From NCBI GenBank assembly GCA_020059425.1, contig JAGVCD010000200.1:1-9317 (forward strand): a stretch of 9,317 nucleotides of DNA. The letters run 5' to 3'. Every line of letters starts with the position of its first letter. The stretch's first letter is position 1. Under the pieces are notes generated by a model. The model was given only the letters and a program-made list of their open reading frames with translations. It had not been told where the DNA came from and did no database searches. The DNA comes from Chamaesiphon sp. (lineage in GTDB: Bacteria; Cyanobacteriota; Cyanobacteriia; Cyanobacteriales; Chamaesiphonaceae). Of the stretch, positions 6,409-9,317 are shown in pieces. Position numbers and translations under genes: made by a program.

Positions 6409-9317
6409 ATGGATAACGATCAACAAATCCCACTCAAGTTTTTGGATGAAGCAGAAGATTGTTGCGATCGGATTGAGTCTACAGTGCTCGGTTTAGCCAA
6501 CACTATTCCCCATCCTCCCGAACTAGATCACGCTCTACGAGCAACCCACTCGATTAAAGGAGGGGCGGCCATGATGGGATTTAATCCCCTGAGTCGTGTT
6601 GCTCACCAACTCGAAGATTTTTTAAAAATTATCCGGGTGCGTTACCATTCCCAGTCTATTGGGATCAAGGTAGAAACCTTACTCCTAGAAGCTGTTGATG
6701 ATATTAGACTGGTGATTGATTTACACCGCCGTGGACAAGCGATCGATCAGAATTGGTTGGCCACCAATTCGCAACCGACATTCGATCGGTTGCGTCAACA
6801 TTTAGGTGATCTGCGAGTCGAAGATGAAGATGTGCTGTTGTCTCAAGAAGGTGAGACCGATCCAGCCATCTTATTTTTTGAAAGTGGAGTCAAGGAATCT
6901 TTAGATAATTTAGAAGAGCAATTTAATCGCTTAGATCCACATCAACTGCTGCCAGAATTAATAGTAACGGCGGTAGAGTTAAGTGAATTTGGCCGAATGG
7001 CTCAGTTAGAACAATTCGTTGATCTGTGTCAGTCAGTTCAACATCAAAGCCAAGTCGTCGATCTTCCTCAAGTTGTGCCACTCACCCGCCAAGCCCTCAA
7101 GATCTGGCGTAAAGCTCATTCTTTAGTCCAGTTAGGACGATTTGAGAATATACCTTCCCAACTACCTGGATGGCCACTGGCACAGACTCCGGGCGACAGT
7201 CTAGAACCTACCAACTCTTTCTATCCAATTCCGGATGAGCCAGCTGAATTTTCGGGAATATCTTTTGGACAAGAAGATTTATTTAATCCCAGTCTGGCTA
7301 GCCTAGATGAACTAATAAATATCGAAGAGATCGATCTAGACTTACCCCTGTTGCCACCAGAGACTGACCATCAGGAACTACAGATCACCAACAATTCGAC
7401 CTTTGATATTGATAAAATCTCTGAATTCCCCACTAGTCATGAATTTGATGGGGAAAATCTGGAACTATCGCTAGAATTAGATTTGGAATTTGGGAATTTC
7501 AATATTCCAGAATTTCCCTTGCCCAATACTTCTGAAGAAGAAGAAGAAGAACCAGCACAATCACTAGCATTAGGTTCAGACTTAGCTAAGATTGAAATCC
7601 AGAATACAGCCGACCAATTAACAGCTCCAGAGATTGTCTCGATCATTCCCCCCACCATCCAAGAGTTTGTTGAGGCCACACCGATCGATCAACAAACTGT
7701 GCGAGTACCTATTGAATATCTACAACAATTTAATAAAGCTTTTGGGCAATTAATTTTAGAGCGTAACGCCATTAACTTACGGCTAACAGAAATTCAAAGC
7801 TATACGAGCTTACTACGTAAGCGAATGCAGCAGTTGGAATCATCCAATCAACAATTACTTCAATGGCAGGATGATCCGCCAGAGATGTTACGTAGCAGTT
7901 TTGAGAATGATGCGCTCCCGAATATGGCATCAGATTTTGACGCATTGGAAATGGATAACTATAGCGTTCTAAACCTAATTTCTCAAGATCAAATTGAAAC
8001 GATTGTGCAGTTAGAAGAAGTAACTAGTGATATCGAATTTAGTGTACGAGAGATGACTCAATCGTTACGAAGTCTCAATCAAACTACCCGCACTTTACAA
8101 GAAAATGTGATTCGGACTCAGATGGTTCCTTTTGCGGAAGTTGGTAAACGCTTTCCGCGTCTGATTCGCGATCTAGCAGTACGGTTCGATAAAGCCGTTC
8201 ATCTCACAATTTTGGGCGAAAAAACTGGGATCGATCGATCTATCCTAGAAAATCTCAGCGATCCACTACTCCATCTTGTGCGTAATGCCTTCGATCATGG
8301 TATCGAAGATGTAGCAACTCGGGTAGCTGCTGGTAAACCCGCCGATGGCCACATCATCATAGAAGCAAGTCAGCGGGGTGGTGACACCATTATTACCGTC
8401 ACTGATGACGGGGGCGGAATTAATCTCGATCGGATCCAGCAACGATTACAACAAATGGGCTTAACCACTGCTGACATATCGGAAATACCTGAATCCCAAT
8501 TACTTGATATTATCTTTGAGCCAGGTTTTAGTACTGCAGATCACCTCACCGAACTTTCTGGGCGCGGAGTGGGGATGGATATAGTACGTACCAATATTCG
8601 GCAAGTGCGCGGCGATATTCAGGTCAAAACTCAACTGGGTGTAGGCACTATTTTTACGATTAGGGTACCTTTTGCTCTTTCTATCTTGCGCGTGATGTTG
8701 TTAGAGAGAGCTGGCTTTATTTTCGCGGTATCGGTAGACAGTGTGCGCGAAATCATCCATTTTCAACCGGATTTACTAACCGCTGATGGCAATAAGATTT
8801 CTTGGCAATCTCAAACTATTCCGGTGGTGTCGATCGAACAAGGTATTAATTTTGGGCGTAGTTATCGACCGTTTAGTCTGCCCGGCACCCCAACTATTTC
8901 TCAACCAACAGTCTTAATTGTTGGCGAAGATTCATTATTGACAGCTTTTCATATTGATCAGTTCTGGGGCGAGAAAGAAGTTACCCTACGTTCAATCGAT
9001 AGCCCCATGCCGCTCACACCAGGCTTCGGTAACTCAATTATTTTAGGTGATGGACGGGTTATCCCCCTAGTTGATTTGATGCAGTTAGCGAACTGGATTT
9101 CCGTCACCAACCGCGCTCCAGCTGCTACAAATCCTGATAGCTTTGTAGCTATTAATTCTATCACGATCGTTCCAGAAAAATCGTTTGATTCTGCCTTGCC
9201 ATTAGTGAGTCACAGTCAATCAGACACAATTTTGGTAATTGATGATTCAATTAATGTGCGGCGCTATTTGGCAATGATGCTGGAAAAAGATGGTTATCAA
9301 GTAGAACAAGCTCGCGA
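6409..9317 (+). CDS. pilL: Hybrid CheA histidine kinase, PilL-like (3' end beyond the window)
   Basis: 969 codons are open to the window edge. Start ATG 6409 (or the adjacent GTG 6406) is bounded by an in-frame TAA at 6394-6396; no clear ribosome binding site. Domains: Hpt/P1 (about 5-110) with phosphorylatable H47 in ATHSIKGGA; a second helical Hpt-like module (about 150-260) whose equivalent position is V189; an acidic linker (262-424) with SEEEEEE; a coiled-coil dimerisation region (about 430-585); and the ATP-binding domain. The latter shows an N-box DPLLHLVRNAFDHGIE, G1 TDDGGG (665-670), F-box FEPGFST (703-709) and G2 SGRGVGMD (717-724). Then come the CheW-like P5 (about 755-900) and a receiver starting ILVIDDS (D945/D946) that is truncated before its phosphoacceptor. 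It is the central kinase of the cluster, taking input from the MCP through the CheW homologue and phosphorylating the two response regulators and its own receiver. It begins 58 bases after pilJ. PixL is the alternative homologue. Confidence 0.93.
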   Translation, partial: MDNDQQIPLKFLDEAEDCCDRIESTVLGLANTIPHPPELDHALRATHSIKGGAAMMGFNPLSRVAHQLEDFLKIIRVRYHSQSIGIKVETLLLEAVDDIRLVIDLHRRGQAIDQNWLATNSQPTFDRLRQHLGDLRVEDEDVLLSQEGETDPAILFFESGVKESLDNLEEQFNRLDPHQLLPELIVTAVELSEFGRMAQLEQFVDLCQSVQHQSQVVDLPQVVPLTRQALKIWRKAHSLVQLGRFENIPSQLPGWPLAQTPGDSLEPTNSFYPIPDEPAEFSGISFGQEDLFNPSLASLDELINIEEIDLDLPLLPPETDHQELQITNNSTFDIDKISEFPTSHEFDGENLELSLELDLEFGNFNIPEFPLPNTSEEEEEEPAQSLALGSDLAKIEIQNTADQLTAPEIVSIIPPTIQEFVEATPIDQQTVRVPIEYLQQFNKAFGQLILERNAINLRLTEIQSYTSLLRKRMQQLESSNQQLLQWQDDPPEMLRSSFENDALPNMASDFDALEMDNYSVLNLISQDQIETIVQLEEVTSDIEFSVREMTQSLRSLNQTTRTLQENVIRTQMVPFAEVGKRFPRLIRDLAVRFDKAVHLTILGEKTGIDRSILENLSDPLLHLVRNAFDHGIEDVATRVAAGKPADGHIIIEASQRGGDTIITVTDDGGGINLDRIQQRLQQMGLTTADISEIPESQLLDIIFEPGFSTADHLTELSGRGVGMDIVRTNIRQVRGDIQVKTQLGVGTIFTIRVPFALSILRVMLLERAGFIFAVSVDSVREIIHFQPDLLTADGNKISWQSQTIPVVSIEQGINFGRSYRPFSLPGTPTISQPTVLIVGEDSLLTAFHIDQFWGEKEVTLRSIDSPMPLTPGFGNSIILGDGRVIPLVDLMQLANWISVTNRAPAATNPDSFVAINSITIVPEKSFDSALPLVSHSQSDTILVIDDSINVRRYLAMMLEKDGYQVEQAR

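Noticed and set aside
7437..7679. Serine-rich minus-strand frame of 80 residues
   Set aside because: It mirrors the Glu-rich linker codons (GAA read as TTC/TCT) of the CheA homologue; the + strand frame is continuous and domain-supported.
8958..9164. 68-residue minus-strand frame near the right edge
   Set aside because: Antisense to the CheW-like P5 domain of the CheA homologue and without recognisable features.

Overview
The window is most likely cyanobacterial. It carries a PATAN (DUF4388)–REC response regulator of the PatA/PixG/PilG type, a family typical of cyanobacteria. This is followed by CheY-like, CheW-like, MCP and hybrid CheA genes in the order known from the Synechocystis pil (tax3) and pix (tax1) loci. 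The hexamer CGATCG, the core of the cyanobacterial HIP1 repeat, occurs about twenty times in 9.3 kb by hand count, and there is one complete GCGATCGC. Base composition is moderate, and Shine-Dalgarno sequences are weak or absent, which is common in this group. The genus cannot be named from this stretch.

Layout, all on the + strand. 1-149: the 3' end of an unidentified gene, possibly a PqqD-like chaperone. 150-265: short spacer. 266-1468: a MalK/UgpC-type ATPase of a carbohydrate ABC importer, with no permease or binding protein visible. 1469-1615: spacer. 1616-2854 pilG-like, 2952-3314 pilH-like, 3319-3891 pilI-like, 3996-6350 pilJ-like, and 6409 to the window edge pilL-like (CheA with N-terminal Hpt and a C-terminal receiver that is cut off). 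No gene-free stretch exceeds about 150 bases. I see no RNA genes, mobile elements, CRISPR array or convincing intrinsic terminator.

The five chemotaxis-type genes form one signalling set. The MCP has a periplasmic PDC/dCache-type sensor and no GAF domain, so it resembles PilJ (motility/pilus) more than the phototaxis receptor PixJ. It should signal through the CheW homologue to the hybrid CheA. CheA autophosphorylates on the Hpt histidine and passes phosphate to its own receiver, the CheY-like protein and the PATAN-REC protein. The expected output, by homology only, is control of type IV pilus motility or pilus biogenesis. The pilH and pilI genes are almost abutting, while the other spacers are 58-104 bp, and one holds a plausible promoter just upstream of pilJ.

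I did not find a clearly undescribed system. The points most worth a second look are a heptameric A run in pilG positioned so that a -1 slip would release the output domain without its receiver, a second Hpt-like module in CheA that has lost its histidine, an acidic alternating leucine/glutamate linker in CheA, and an enlarged helical segment in the ABC ATPase.
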